A stretch of 64,000 nucleotides of DNA, from contig WEDG01011917.1 in the NCBI GenBank assembly GCA_017591395.1, forward strand, positions 60,689 through 124,688, read 5' to 3'. Position 1 is the first letter of the stretch. The number at the start of each line of letters is the position of its first letter. Made by a program: the position numbers and the translations under genes. The DNA comes from Schistocephalus solidus. Its lineage: Eukaryota > Platyhelminthes > Cestoda > Diphyllobothriidea > Diphyllobothriidae. Below the pieces are notes generated by a model. The model had not been told where the DNA came from. It searched no databases and saw only the letters and a program-made list of their open reading frames with translations. Shown piece after piece: positions 1 through 10,140 of the stretch.

Positions 1-69
1 GAGCGTTCGACTCAATAACCAAAGTTCGTGGGTTCGAATCCCAGGTGTGCCACACTTGGGATTGCGTAT

Positions 70-116
70 GACTGGCTGATGACGGCCTTATAAAGCCAGA
101 AATTGCCATTCAGGTC
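70..116 (+). ncRNA. Hammerhead-like core, unit 1
   Basis: Stem I GACTGG is opposed by CAGGTC in this copy (consensus CCGGTC). CTGATGA is followed by a GGC/GCC stem II and GAAA. Stem III is minimal (AT/AT). The altered 3' strand weakens stem I here. Confidence 0.45.
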
Positions 117-380
117 TCCCTTGTATTTGTCGGTTCCTTTTTATCAACATATGCAACATGCCACTATGCTGACCGCCTGCGAGGGTTTCAGTCTGAGCTC
201 AAGGCACAACGAACATACATGTTCCTTAAGCAGATCGGTGAGTAACACACTATCTATCATATTCCCCGATCACAACTTACAAAAACAACGAGCCCGTGGC
301 TCATTGGTAGAGCGTTCGACACAATAACCAAATGGTCGCGGGTTCGAATCCCAGGTGTGCCACACTTGGGTATTGCGTAT

Positions 381-424
381 GACTGGCTGATGACGGCCAT
401 AAGCCAGAAATTGCCATTCCGGTC
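381..424 (+). ncRNA. Hammerhead-like core, unit 2
   Basis: Stem I GACTGG/CCGGTC (one G-T wobble), then CTGATGA, stem II GGC/GCC with a shortened loop, GAAA, and a 2-bp stem III closing TGCC. The predicted cleavage position is after the second T of CCATT. Confidence 0.5.
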
Positions 425-683
425 TCCCCTTGTATTTTGTCGGTTCCTTATCAACATATGCAACATGCCGCTATGTGACCGCCTGCGAGGGTTTCAGTCT
501 GAGCTCCAGGGACACTACAGAACATACATGTTCTTAAGGAGATCGGTGTGTAACACACTATTATCATATTCCCGATTGCAACCGACAAAACAACGAGACC
601 GTGGCTCATTGGTTGAGCGTTCAACACAATAACCAAAGGTCGCGGGTTCGAATCCCAGGTGTGCCACACTTGGGATTGCGTAT

Positions 684-728
684 GACTGGCTGATGACGGC
701 ATATAAGCCAGAAATGGCCATTCCGGTC
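684..728 (+). ncRNA. Hammerhead-like core, unit 3 (consensus-like)
   Basis: All core elements are present in order: stem I GACTGG/CCGGTC, CTGATGA, stem II GGC-ATATAA-GCC, GAAA, minimal stem III AT-GGCC-AT, and T at position 17. The base pair next to the core in stem II is C opposite A. That mismatch recurs in most copies and is the main doubt about activity. Confidence 0.55.
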
Positions 729-989
729 TCCCTTGTATTTGTCGGTTTCACTTTATCAACATATGCCACATGCCGCTATGCGACCGCCTGCGAGACTCAA
801 GTCTAAGATCCAGTGCACAATGGAACAAACATCATCCTACAGCAGATCGGTGAGCAACACACTATCATCATATTTCCGATCACAACCGGCAAAACAACGA
901 GCCGCTGGCTCATAGTTAGAGAATTCGACTCAATTACCGAATGTCGCGGGTTCGCATTCCAGGTGTGGCAAACTAGGGGATTGCGATAT

Positions 990-1034
990 GACTGGCTGAT
1001 GAAGGCATATAAGCCAGAAATGGCCATTCCGGTC
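990..1034 (+). ncRNA. Hammerhead-like core, unit 4 (variant)
   Basis: Same fold as the neighbouring units, but stem II begins with A instead of C (CTGATGAAGGC). GAAA and CCGGTC are intact. The tRNA-like head of this unit is also unusually damaged (TTCGCATTCC B box). Confidence 0.45.
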
Positions 1035-1293
1035 TCACTTGTCTTTGTCGGTTCCACTTTATCGACATATGCCACAGGCCGCTATGTGACCGCCTGCGAG
1101 GGTTTCAGTCTGAGCTCCAGGGCACTACCGAACATACATGTTCCTTAAGCAGATCGGTGAGTAACACACTATTAACATATTCCCGGTCGCAATTTACAAA
1201 ACAACGAGCCCGTGGCTCATTGGTCGAGCGTTCGATAAATAACCAAAGGTGTCGGGTTCGAATCCCAGGTGTGCCACACTTGGGATTGCGTAT

Positions 1294-1338
1294 GACTGGC
1301 TGATGACGGCATATAAGCCAGAAATTGCCACTCCGGTC
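1294..1338 (+). ncRNA. Hammerhead-like core, unit 5 (variant)
   Basis: The core is intact through GAAA, but the segment before the predicted cleavage site reads CCACT rather than CCATT. This breaks the short stem III and probably inactivates this copy. Confidence 0.4.
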
Positions 1339-1599
1339 TCCCTTTGTATTTGTCGGTTCCACTTTATCAACATATGCCACATGCCGCTATGTGACCGCCT
1401 GCGAGGGTGTCAGTCTGAGCTCCAGGGAACTACGGAACATACATGTTCTTTAAGCAGATCGGTGAGCAACACACTATAGTCATATATCCGATCAAAACCG
1501 ACAAATCAACGAGCCTGATGGCTCATTGGTCGAGTGTTCGACGCAATAACCAAAGTCGCGGGTTTGAATCCAAGGTGTGCCACACTTGGGATTGCGTAT

Positions 1600-1644
1600 G
1601 ACTGGCTGATGACGGCCTATAAGGCAGAAATTGCCATTCAGGTC
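1600..1644 (+). ncRNA. Hammerhead-like core, unit 6 (variant)
   Basis: CTGATGA and GAAA are intact. Stem II is damaged (GGC opposite GGC, from AAGGCAG) and the 3' strand of stem I is CAGGTC, as in unit 1. Confidence 0.4.
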
Positions 1645-1906
1645 TCCCTTGTATTTGTTGGTTCCATTTTATCAACATATGCCACATGCCGCTATGTGAC
1701 CGCCTGCGAGGGTTTCAGTCTGAGCTCCAGGGCAGAACGGAACATGCATGTCCCTTAAGCAGATCGGTGAGTAACACACTATTATCATATTCCCGATCGC
1801 AACTTATAAAACAACGAGCCCGTGGCTCATTGGTCAGAGCATTCGACTCAATAACCAAATGTCGTCGGGTTCGATTTCCAGGTGTGCCACACTTGGGATT
1901 GCGTAT

Positions 1907-1950
1907 GACTGGCTGATGACGGCTATAAGCCAGAAATTGCCATTCCGGTC
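1907..1950 (+). ncRNA. Hammerhead-like core, unit 7
   Basis: Stem I GACTGG/CCGGTC, CTGATGA, stem II GGC/GCC with a 4-5-nt loop, GAAA, minimal stem III, and T at the cleavage position. Consensus-like. Confidence 0.5.
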
Positions 1951-2210
1951 TCCCTTGTATTTGTCGGTTCCACTTTTATCAACATATGCCACATTCCCGC
2001 TATGCGACCGCCTGCGAGGGTGTCAGTCTGAGCTCAGGGAACTACGGAACATACATGTTCATTTAGCAGATTGGTGAGTAACACACTATCATCATATTCC
2101 CGATTGCAACCGACAAAACAAGGAGCGCGGGGATTATTGGAAGAGCGTTCAACAAAATAACCAAAGGTCGTGGGTCGAATCCAAGGTGTGCCACACTTGG
2201 GATTGCGTAT

Positions 2211-2255
2211 GACTGGCTGATGACGGCATATAAGCCAGAAATGGCCATTCCGGTC
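2211..2255 (+). ncRNA. Hammerhead-like core, unit 8 (consensus-like)
   Basis: Identical in all core positions to unit 3: GACTGG, CTGATGA, GGC-ATATAA-GCC, GAAA, AT-GGCC-AT, CCGGTC. The flanking GGGA and TCCC could add a 4-bp outer part to stem I with a one-sided bulge. Confidence 0.55.
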
Positions 2256-2516
2256 TCCCTTGTATTTTTCGGTTACACTTTATCAACATATGCCACATGC
2301 CGCTATGTGACCGCCTGCGAGGGTTTCAGTCTGAGCTCCAGTACACAACGGAACATACATGTTTCATTAAGCAGATCGGTGAGTAACACACTCTATCATA
2401 TTCCCGATCGCAACCGAAAAACAACGAGCTCCCGTGGCTCATTGGTCGAGCGTTCGACTCAATAACCAAAGGTCGCGGGTTCGAATCCCAGGTGTGCCAC
2501 TCTTGGGATTGCGTAT

Positions 2517-2561
2517 GACTGGCTGATGACGGCATATAAGCCAGAAATGGCCATTCCGGTC
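2517..2561 (+). ncRNA. Hammerhead-like core, unit 9 (consensus-like)
   Basis: Core identical to units 3 and 8. The following base changes CTCCC to CTCAC, which would weaken the possible outer stem I pairing. Confidence 0.55.
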
Positions 2562-2800
2562 TCACTTGTATTTGTCGGTTCCACTTTGTCAACATATGCC
2601 ACATGTCGCCATGCGACCGCCTGCGAGGGCTTAAGTCTGAGCTCCAGGGAACAACGGAACATACATGTTCCTTAAGCAGATCGGTGAGCAAACACACTAT
2701 CCCTCATATATCTCTGATCTCAACCGACAAAACGAGCCTGGGGATTTCCTGGAAGAGCTGCCCGACAAAACAACCAAAATGTCCCGGTCCCTCTTCCCAT

Positions 2801-3127
2801 TTGAATCGTCGTCTTTCATATGATTTGTCAAAAATCGTGATTTGCTCCTTCAAATTTATACTCCTCTGTAGGTTTTTGTTGACGCCGCTCTCAGTGGCAG
2901 CAAAGTGGACTATTGATATCTGCGGACTCACATCGCTGACGGCAGCCATCTGTAGTATTCTGGATGAGGCGCGAACGAATCCGTTTTGGCTTTGAGCTCC
3001 AGGTCTAAGGCCTTCACAGTCGACAGCGATAACTGAGCTGGGAGTTGTATATACGAGGTGGTGGTAGTTTGTATGGTCATTTTGGGCTTATTTGCCGTCT
3101 GTCCTACCATATAGCCCGATATCCAAC
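2801..3127. other. No recognised feature
   Basis: Between the tandem array and the next dispersed repeat I see no motif, conserved reading frame or repeat that I can place. Confidence 0.5.
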
Positions 3128-3440
3128 AGTTGACCGTCGATTTCGACGATGTTAACCTCGTCAAGGCGGCGCAGGAATGAACTATATTATAATGAGGGTA
3201 GACTTGCGCTGAATCTGCCGCATTCTTCTCCACCACTTGAGCTCCATGTCATGACCAAGTCATGAAGAACGGAGGCGGGAGAGCGCGCAAGTGGCAGACG
3301 CGGCCGGAGCCGCCCCTTAGCATGCCGCCATATTCGTCTCAAATCCCAGGGGGTTGGAAGTGCTACAGAGGCTTGTATCACACGGCAGAGGCGTCACATG
3401 GGGAAGGAGTCACGTCCGATAGCCAGATTGGTTGTCACAA
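3128..3440 (+). repeat. Dispersed repeat family H, copy 1
   Basis: It begins near GACCGTCGATTTCGACGATG, which reappears in the copy at 23.99 kb. It shares with copies at 17.4, 24.0 and 44.8 kb the ordered blocks TATAATGAG, GACTTGC and a diagnostic AAGTCA...CGGAGGCGGGAGAG segment (here about 3256-3287). It ends near a CAGATTGGTTGTCACAA block that resembles the end of the 44.8-kb copy. There is no coding sense. The family is assigned only by comparison inside this window, and I do not know its class. Confidence 0.7.
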
Positions 3441-6094
3441 ACGAGGTTCGGCGGTTTTTCGCTCTTCAGAACGTGTAAGGCGGACTTACGAATGCGTAGT
3501 TTCATTCCAACGTAAGTGCCCAACCGCCTCTTCCAATGCTAAGCAACCTCTTGTTGTAATCTGTGTCGCACAAAGGGGACCAATCATGGTCATGATCCTG
3601 CGTGAGCGTGGAGGTAAGCAAATTTAGTTTTATATTAACGGAAATTTCTCGAATGACCGAGATCTCTCTCACCCTCTTCCTGTTTCTCTCGCTCTCCGGC
3701 GCAGGTGTCCACATTTGTAAGAACCATGGTTTCATCATTTATTTAATTAAGACCACCAAAAAGATTGCAATTGTACTGAAGAAAATGAATATAGTCGATA
3801 AGGGAGATAAGTTCTTGTAGTCAATCTCAAAATAAGTCTCAACCTTCGTAAGCTCTGTGGTCTATACCGCGGTGTGTCCCTACGGAATTGTCACCAAATT
3901 AAATGAAGATCCCTCTCAACTCGGAACTGAATATTTCAACTCTGTAGACCTTAGAAAGGAGGTGCCTGACAGTCTTTTGATAAAAAGGCAATTCCTGACT
4001 TCATAAAAAGCAGCTCTTTTCATAATGTTCTCTACAAGCTACTTACTTCGCTCCTGCGATTTCCTCACATGATATTCTAGGTCCTCAATCGAACTTCCGG
4101 TTGACTCAGTAGATATAAACGGAGTTTAAAATGTCTTTTCGGCTGAAGAAAACGTTAACTGAGTGTGTGAAAATAAATTCGGGTCAGCATTCTCAGTTCA
4201 GCTTTGCTTGACAATCAAAGCAGGCAAAATTCAATCCGAGTGTTTTCAGTTGTCCATAACGTTTTAGTTACGAGGCAATAAAACGGCTACTGACAACCCC
4301 GTAGTAGACGTCCAAACTCTGTAACAATTGACTGAAATAGGCGAATGTACGTTAGATGACCTAACCCGTGCAATGTGTGATCCAGATTAGAGTGAGTAGT
4401 TAAGCGTACCTTTGTTTCTGCTATTCTGCTTTGATGCTCAGAAAACCTTTTTTTCTAAAAATACTGTAGGTTCAATCTTATAAATTGAAGGGAAACAGAC
4501 AGGATTTTGGCGAAATTGGAGGTTGCCGGATATCCAAGGAATTTTATACGCTATTTATTATCGCAGAACAAAACCAATCGTTTTTATACGTTATGCTATA
4601 CAAGATTATAAATACAAGGGAGAATTATTTCAAATAAATCGCTTCTGTAACCAAAAAATCTGATCTTAATTCGAGAAGGATTATGTGAAGGCAAGTTTGT
4701 GAAACAAATAGTGAATTCAACTTAAAAAAATATTATTTTGGAAATCTTGGCCTTTTTTGCTGCAGAAACCAGTGTAAAGGTTTTACCAATATTTTTTTTA
4801 CCATGCCGAATAATAGAAATTTAAACAAATAAGCATGACATACTGTGGAGATGGACGCTTAGAACATGTTTTAAATTGGAAGCAAGTGATAAGATACTTT
4901 TTGCATAATATAGTAATCCGGAATTTAGTAACGCAATTGACAAAATATGAGCAATTTTCGGTTAAATCCTAGTATATAGTCGTCCAGTGTTTTGTGCATT
5001 TGAATGTTTAGATTGGGGAATTTATGTAAAAAAATAGTGAAAAACGCTCCAGTATAAAGCGAAAGGTGAGTTCTTCATTTCAAAAGAACATGTATCACTT
5101 ATTTTAAGGGAATTAAAAAACGGTCAAAATTCCACATTTTTTATTTGACTCAATCCTCGAAAAATGTAAAGTGCGCGTATATTCATCAGCTTTATATCCA
5201 TCTAAAGCGCTTTTAATGAGGTAAATTATTATGGAAATTTTTCAATTGATCTTAGACATCTTAATTGCCGAATTTTGTTGTGGACGCTCATTTTTCCCGG
5301 CAATGTTTAGGTGAATCTACGAATATGATGCACACGGACATCTGCATTAGAAAGAATACCCAAAACTACTAATTTAGTAAATACTTTTAAGTAATATCTT
5401 ATTTTGAAGTTTCTGATAAACTTATAGAACGGAATCTATGGCCCATCGTTTGAAACCCTGAAAATCGTGAAGTCTTTACCACTATTTGAAAGATAATCTG
5501 CCACTAGTTTAAAGCCACTAGCAAAAATAACGATAAGGACATTTAGCGAAAGGCAAGTTCTCTTAATGGGCAAAAAATGGTTTCCGATTTCATCTGAAAA
5601 TTCAATTCGAATTCATTAGTTTTAGTTACAGCAATCCAGCAGGTTTTCTGAATATGCCGCCTTTTTAAATAATGGTATTTCTTAATGAATATTACTTTTC
5701 ATAGTTCCTTTATGTTTTAAATTCACATAGGGTTGTTCATTATTATAACAGAGCTCTCGTGCATGCGTGGGTGCCGATTTGTGACTGATTACCAATCATT
5801 CGAAAATTTCGGCAATTTCCATGAGATAGATCACCAACTGTACATCTCTTGATAAGCGGCGATATACTGGCTTGAGGCCGAGTACGCATCAAATCACATC
5901 CGTTAGTCAAACTGAAAGCAACTTTTTCCTGCAATAGCCCGTTATTGTACATTTCCTATCTATGTTTCCAAGATTTTCAATAGTACTTCAGCGAAGACTG
6001 CTCAATAAACTCATTTCTTCTACTGAAATGACAGGAAATTAGGTTCAATTCAGTATGTGCGTTTAGGGAAAGACATAGGCAGATCTTGAAAAGT
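3441..6094. other. Long AT-rich stretch, no recognised gene
   Basis: Roughly 2.6 kb with no open frame longer than a few dozen codons after 3.8 kb, no splice-bounded conserved exon and no repeat matched elsewhere in the window. It could be intergenic DNA or a long intron. Confidence 0.5.
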
Positions 6095-6262
6095 TGAACA
6101 TTGCCAACAAACACAAGGGAGACTGTAATTACCATTTCTGGCTTATTAGCTGTCATCAGCCAGCCATTACCATCCCCAGGTTGTGCACCATCTGAGACTT
6201 GAACCAACGACTTACTGACTAAAACTCCAATATCCTAACCACTGAGCCACGTGCTCGTTGGC
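6095..6262 (-). mobile_element. tRNA-derived SINE copy with hammerhead-like remnant
   Basis: Read on the minus strand it starts CCAACGAGC, carries an A box (GTGGCTCAGTGG), a B-box-like GTTGGTTCAAGTC, then GGCTGGCTGATGACAGC, TAATAAGCCAGAAATGG and CAGTCTCCCTTG. These are the same blocks, in the same order, as in the tandem units at the left edge. CTGATGA and GAAA survive but stem I is eroded. The anticodon region differs from the array units, so it belongs to another subfamily. Confidence 0.75.
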
Positions 6263-6317
6263 GGACCGGTTTAACTTGAGAATATTTACCTTGACGGATG
6301 GACGCTTCATCTATCGT

Positions 6318-6425
6318 CAACGTTCATCTGCCTATAATACTAGCCGTTGTGCGACAGCTGACAGGCCTGGAGAGTGAACCCAAGGCAAAACGGGATGTGT
6401 GAGTCCCGTAACAGATCGGTGAAGT
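6318..6425 (+). repeat. Tail segment of the tRNA-headed repeat, plus orientation
   Basis: Contains GTTCATCTGC, CCGTTGTGCG and AACAGATCGGTGA in the order seen in the copy at 10.66-10.77 kb and, more distantly, in the tandem units. It lies directly beside a minus-strand copy, so two fragments meet in opposite orientation. Confidence 0.6.
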
Positions 6426-7036
6426 GTCTATTCGCCAAGACCGGGATCGCTTATATGCCCCCATGAGAATATTAACGCCCCCTACGATAATTCGGGTGGC
6501 CTTGTGTCAAATCCTAGGTGGGCAAATAGTCTCGAAGCGTTGCCGAAACCATCACCGTAACTCTTATCTTAACCTTAATTCGAACTTTGATCCTGGCCTT
6601 AGCTCTAATTTTGCTGTACTTTAGCGTAAATTCACCTGTAGTACGTGCAGTTCCTTTTCCCGTGTCTTGCCACACGTTTGGGAATATGAGCCGTTTCGAC
6701 CAAAATTTGCCACTTTCTTTATATCTTGCGAAGCAAACTGTGACTTTACTTGTTTTGATTGTTTACAAACATCCCTTTATAAAGTATACCTAAGGCACAC
6801 TCATACATGTTTTTACGTTTGCATGAATACGCCGTCTGATGCTTTTAGAAGGTTTCAAAAATGTCCGGATCAAGTTGTTTGCTGTGAAAGGATCGTTAAT
6901 AATTCTTCGGATCTCAGTGTAACCCATTTATCATTTAATTATCTCAAAATGTTTCCTTTTTTTAAATTATTGGAAGCTAAAATACATCCTTACAAGCGTC
7001 AAAAAAGCAAAATATCTTAAAACTAATATGAAAAAA
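6426..7036. other. No recognised gene; short TTAAGG-like patch
   Basis: Around 6540-6615 there is a run of AACTCTTATCTTAACCTTAATT type, reminiscent of the degenerate telomere-like DNA further right. Nothing else is recognisable. Confidence 0.35.
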
Positions 7037-7039
7037 TTA

Positions 7040-7339
7040 TTTAAATTCTTTTCTGGAAGCGATTGGATTAATGCAAGCAGCAAACATGCATGGAAGTTGA
7101 GTTGTTCTACCTCGGTTGAACCTTTTTCGATTTAAATCTACCCAGATGACTGGAAATGTATAAATTGAAGCAACTGATGTATACCTCTGATAGAAATCTG
7201 GGTGAGAGCATAAAATACCAAGCCCCTCTCTTGGACAGTCGATTGTGAACGTCGAAAACTGTAATGCAATCCCCGGCATTTCAATGACATCCTGAAACTT
7301 GGTGGACTCCACCGTCGCCAAAGCCACGTCATAATTTGC
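7040..7339 (-). CDS. Candidate exon, function unknown
   Basis: An open frame on the minus strand follows a good acceptor (pyrimidine run then CCCAG at 7340-7344) and starts ANYDVALATVES. YDVAL is weakly reminiscent of the segment around the catalytic Asp of trypsin-like proteases. No flanking His or Ser exon, and no consistent partner exon, was found, so I do not assign a function. About 100 residues, amino-acid mixture not obviously low complexity. It may equally be a chance frame in intergenic DNA. Confidence 0.2.
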
Positions 7340-7344
7340 CTGGG

Positions 7345-8864
7345 AAAAATTCATTTATGCCCTGAAAATGGTGCACCTACTACTGCTCCAGCTAATTCTA
7401 TTCCAATTTCTTTCCACTAACCGTTCTTTAACAGGTAACCTTATGCTACCATAGGCCTAAGAAAATTGGCAGCTCTCGTATTCATTTTCGGTGATCCTAC
7501 TTGGTGAACTTGTTCTAAGCAGCCTAGTTTTGGACGGAAAAAGGCAACCTGTGTAGAGCATGTAGCAAATCTTTCCTTGGTAAAAGATAGTTATTTTTCC
7601 CCATTGTTACATTGGCAGACTAGTTACTCTAACTGCTCACCTGGCTATGAGTCCAGGCATCCTTAAATACCTTGGCGTGTCTTTTACTTGATCGTAGGTG
7701 CTAGCCTCGAACGTGAAGTACCATTCGAGAGAGTAATTCAGGATCCAAAGAATTCGGGCGTGTTCAGGGCGATTTTTCTGTTTCACTTTATATGCTTTAC
7801 ACGAATACTTCGATGGCCACGACTGCCTGATCATGGGGTGCGGAGGCAGAGCCAGAGCACGATATGCTATATGCTGAAAGTATCATTTCAAAATTTTCAG
7901 CAATAAGGCCTCATATACGGTGGATAAAATGTGTAGGCCAACGAGAGCATCGGAAGAAAATAGAATATATATAGCAACCGAAAGCTGCAACTGCCAGCAT
8001 CATGTGAACTGTCGTCTGTGAATGCATCGCAAAACGGCGCCAGATTTTCTTCAAAATGATGCAGGTGTCGTTTACAAATGGCCTTCTTATCGTAGTTAAG
8101 ATAAACAAAAGTGGTAAATAGCAGTATCTAATCGTAAAAAATAGGCCAACCCATGTGCATGTAAGAAAATGCACATGGTAAAATGGTGGATCAAATTAAA
8201 AAGCTTGCCAATAAACTTATACAGAGAAGCATGGCATCAAAAGACACTACTGAATATTTTGGGCAGGCAACTTGCCTCTTTAAAGTTCTCCATGAATTGT
8301 GTTGAAAAATAGCTGTTGTGTATACACAAATGGTCACAATTGTAAGATGCAGAGACAGACAATATTATATTCCGCAAGTTGGAGTGCCTTGAAGATACGA
8401 TATGCCAGAAGAAGAGACTGCCATTTGTGTGTAGATTCGAAAGGCCAACGAATCGGGCCAAGTTCGTTTTTTGGGCTCTTTTACTTTGTCGATCGATCGA
8501 TACCACAGGAAAGCCGTGTGTCAGCATTTTTGTGGAATCAGGTTCGCATAGGACATGGAACTGGCGATCCATTTTTAAGCCCTCATCCTTCTGAAGGTAG
8601 TTTCCTCTGAATAATACTGCGGTTCAACACCCCATGTCCGCGGGCGCCACAGTGAGTTATTTGTAAATCTCGAGTTTCCGAACTGGATCGTTTTTGACCT
8701 TGGTTAGCGCTTAGTGCGGGCCATGAGCCACGAGGACTCAAAATATGGGCTTGAGCAATTGCAAATGATTGCTCACTGATCGCGTTACTGGGCAGGGTCT
8801 TTTCGTTGTGCCTTCAAGCTCACGCTCGAGTCATGCCAGAAGCTGCGCAGCGACTAGTATTATA
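7345..8864. other. No recognised feature
   Basis: Several short open frames occur but none shows a motif, a conserved exon boundary or a match to another part of the window. Confidence 0.45.
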
Positions 8865-8965
8865 GACAGAAAGACATTACCGACAAAGACAAGGGAAACC
8901 GGAATGGCCATTTCTGGCTTATTAGCTGGCATCAGACAGCTATACCCAAAACCCCTTATACATTG
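8865..8965 (-). mobile_element. Decayed tRNA-derived SINE body fragment
   Basis: On the minus strand it shows CTGATGCCAGC, TAATAAGCCAGAAATGGCC, CGGTTTCCCTTGTCTTTG. The tRNA head is missing and the hammerhead core is mutated at CTGATGA. Confidence 0.65.
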
Positions 8966-8999
8966 GCTAGAAATTCCCACCAGAATTTGGGTTACACAG

Positions 9000-9375
9000 A
9001 GGCCCGAGCTAACAACCAGGTGCCTAGTAACGGGCTGAAAGGCCCACTGCTATAGCCTGAAACGGCTGGAGATATTTACCGGTTTTGGTGAAGTTGCGTG
9101 GAAAATCATATAACTCGGAAAAGCTGGAAAGGTTAACTGGACGCGGATGGTTGAACATGCAGCAGAAGTGAGGAATAAAGGAAGTCAACTCTCAAGTCAC
9201 GGCTCCTTTGACGGGATTTGACCAGGCCCTCGAGTTTTATGAGGCCAAAATTTTCGTGAAAGCTGACAACCTCAGGACTCGTGGATTGCTTGAGCCATTG
9301 TTTTCGGGCCACAAGCCCAAAAAAGCGCGAATTGGGATTGCGCAAACAAACACCGCTTCCAGTAACATTATCCTT
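9000..9375 (+). pseudogene. Penelope-like element, GIY-YIG and C-terminal remnant
   Basis: Translating in shifting frames gives LKGPLL, PETAGDIYRFW, SCVENHITRKSWKG, then in another frame EFYEAKIFVKADNLRTRGLLEP. The order matches the three better fragments at 19.4-21.5 kb: a proline-rich linker, the GIY-YIG start (GVIYWI..CSCGQ.SYVGETG) and a tail with F.EA.I...DN..SR.LLE. GIY-YIG nucleases in Penelope-like retroelements nick DNA for integration after the reverse transcriptase domain. This copy has stops, at least one frameshift and a degraded GIY motif, so it is dead. Only the 3' end of the element is present. Confidence 0.6.
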
Positions 9376-9734
9376 AAGCCAAGTCACCAAACTCTTAGGA
9401 CGCAAACCACCAAACACTGGGGATGAAAATGCAGTATTTACCTGCTCGGCTTCAGGTGATCAAGTACGTAGTGGGCATTTACATTTTACTCCCCCAGGGT
9501 ATAGGTTAAAATTCCAGACCTGTGTTTCACCACTTTTCTGCTGCTGCATGATGACACTGCGGGGTGTTTAGTTCATCAGTGGATCTCCTAACCTTCCTTA
9601 TGTGGTTCCTACCTGTTTGAAAAATTACCGCACGTGGCGAGCGATTGATAAGTGCGGTTAAGTCAGCCTTTACTCAACAGTGCCTACGTTAGATTTGGTG
9701 GTGGGGATTGCTTATATGCAGATGAATATTACCG

Positions 9735-9830
9735 ACAAAGACAAGAGAGACTGTAATTACCATTTTCTTGTCTATTAGCCGTCATCAGTCAGCCATGCCC
9801 ACCCCAGGTAGTGTGCAGTGGCCCGACTCC
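9735..9830 (-). mobile_element. Decayed tRNA-derived SINE body fragment
   Basis: Minus strand reads GGCTGACTGATGACGGC, then AAGAAAATGGTAATTACAG and TCTCTTGTCTTTGTCGG. It corresponds to the hammerhead-bearing body of the family, with the tRNA head largely lost. Confidence 0.6.
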
Positions 9831-10140
9831 GCGTTCATGTTGCAATGTTGAGCCTCTCGCGATTACATGCAATGCGCACCAGCGGCTGTCTGGTCCTCGC
9901 GAATTTCCGCTGTCGATACCGGGCAATCACACTCAAGGCTGACTCACACATGGCCTCGCCACTGTCTCACACTTCGAACACTGCTCTCGCGGCCCGAACG
10001 TGCCCTCGTCTGGCTGCCGACCTTTTTAAAGTTCTTCTCTACCAGTTCTGTACAGAATACGCTATCTTCTCAACTGACGTCACACTTTTCGCTCCTATGG
10101 AACCGCGCCTGAAGGTCGTAGCGGGCTAGGCCGCTCTAAA
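9831..10140 (+). repeat. Dispersed repeat G, copy 1
   Basis: GC-rich compared with its surroundings. It shares TTCTGTACAGAAT and the following CTAT/CTTCTC and GAACCG/GAACTGGGCCTGA spacing with 18.26-18.34 kb. The open frame of about 100 codons here starts MARLRVHVAMLSL but has no counterpart in the other copy, so I treat this as noncoding repeat DNA, perhaps an LTR fragment. Confidence 0.35.

Larger units (their letters stand above)
1..2755 (+). repeat. Tandem array of ~305-bp tRNA-headed repeat units
   Basis: Nine B-box-like motifs (GGTTCGAATC or close variants) start at about 31, 341, 645, 949, 1255, 1561, 1868, 2172 and 2478, giving a period of 304-310 bp. Each is preceded by an A-box-like motif (TGGCTCATTGG), so each unit begins with a decayed tRNA-like head of about 75 bp. 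A conserved body follows (GACTGGCTGATGACGGC, then GCCAGAAATGGCC), then a GATCGGTGAG segment that leads into the next head. A tenth, strongly diverged head is visible at about 2733-2800, where the array dies out. The left end runs off the window. The many short overlapping reading frames here are shadows of the repeat. Related single copies occur elsewhere in the window, so this is a SINE-like family that also exists as a satellite. Confidence 0.9.

Noticed and set aside
103..2697. Many overlapping frames of 60-130 codons on both strands with the phrase TWDSNPRP or similar
   Set aside because: They recur with the 305-bp period and read through tRNA boxes and ribozyme-like stems. They are shadows of the repeat.
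1..2755. CRISPR array
   Set aside because: Units are ~305 bp without short spacers, and the DNA is clearly eukaryotic, with spliced genes and retroelements.
9818..10129. 103-codon frame in the GC-rich stretch
   Set aside because: It is not conserved in the related copy at 18 kb, has no domain, and lies in GC-rich DNA where long frames are expected by chance.
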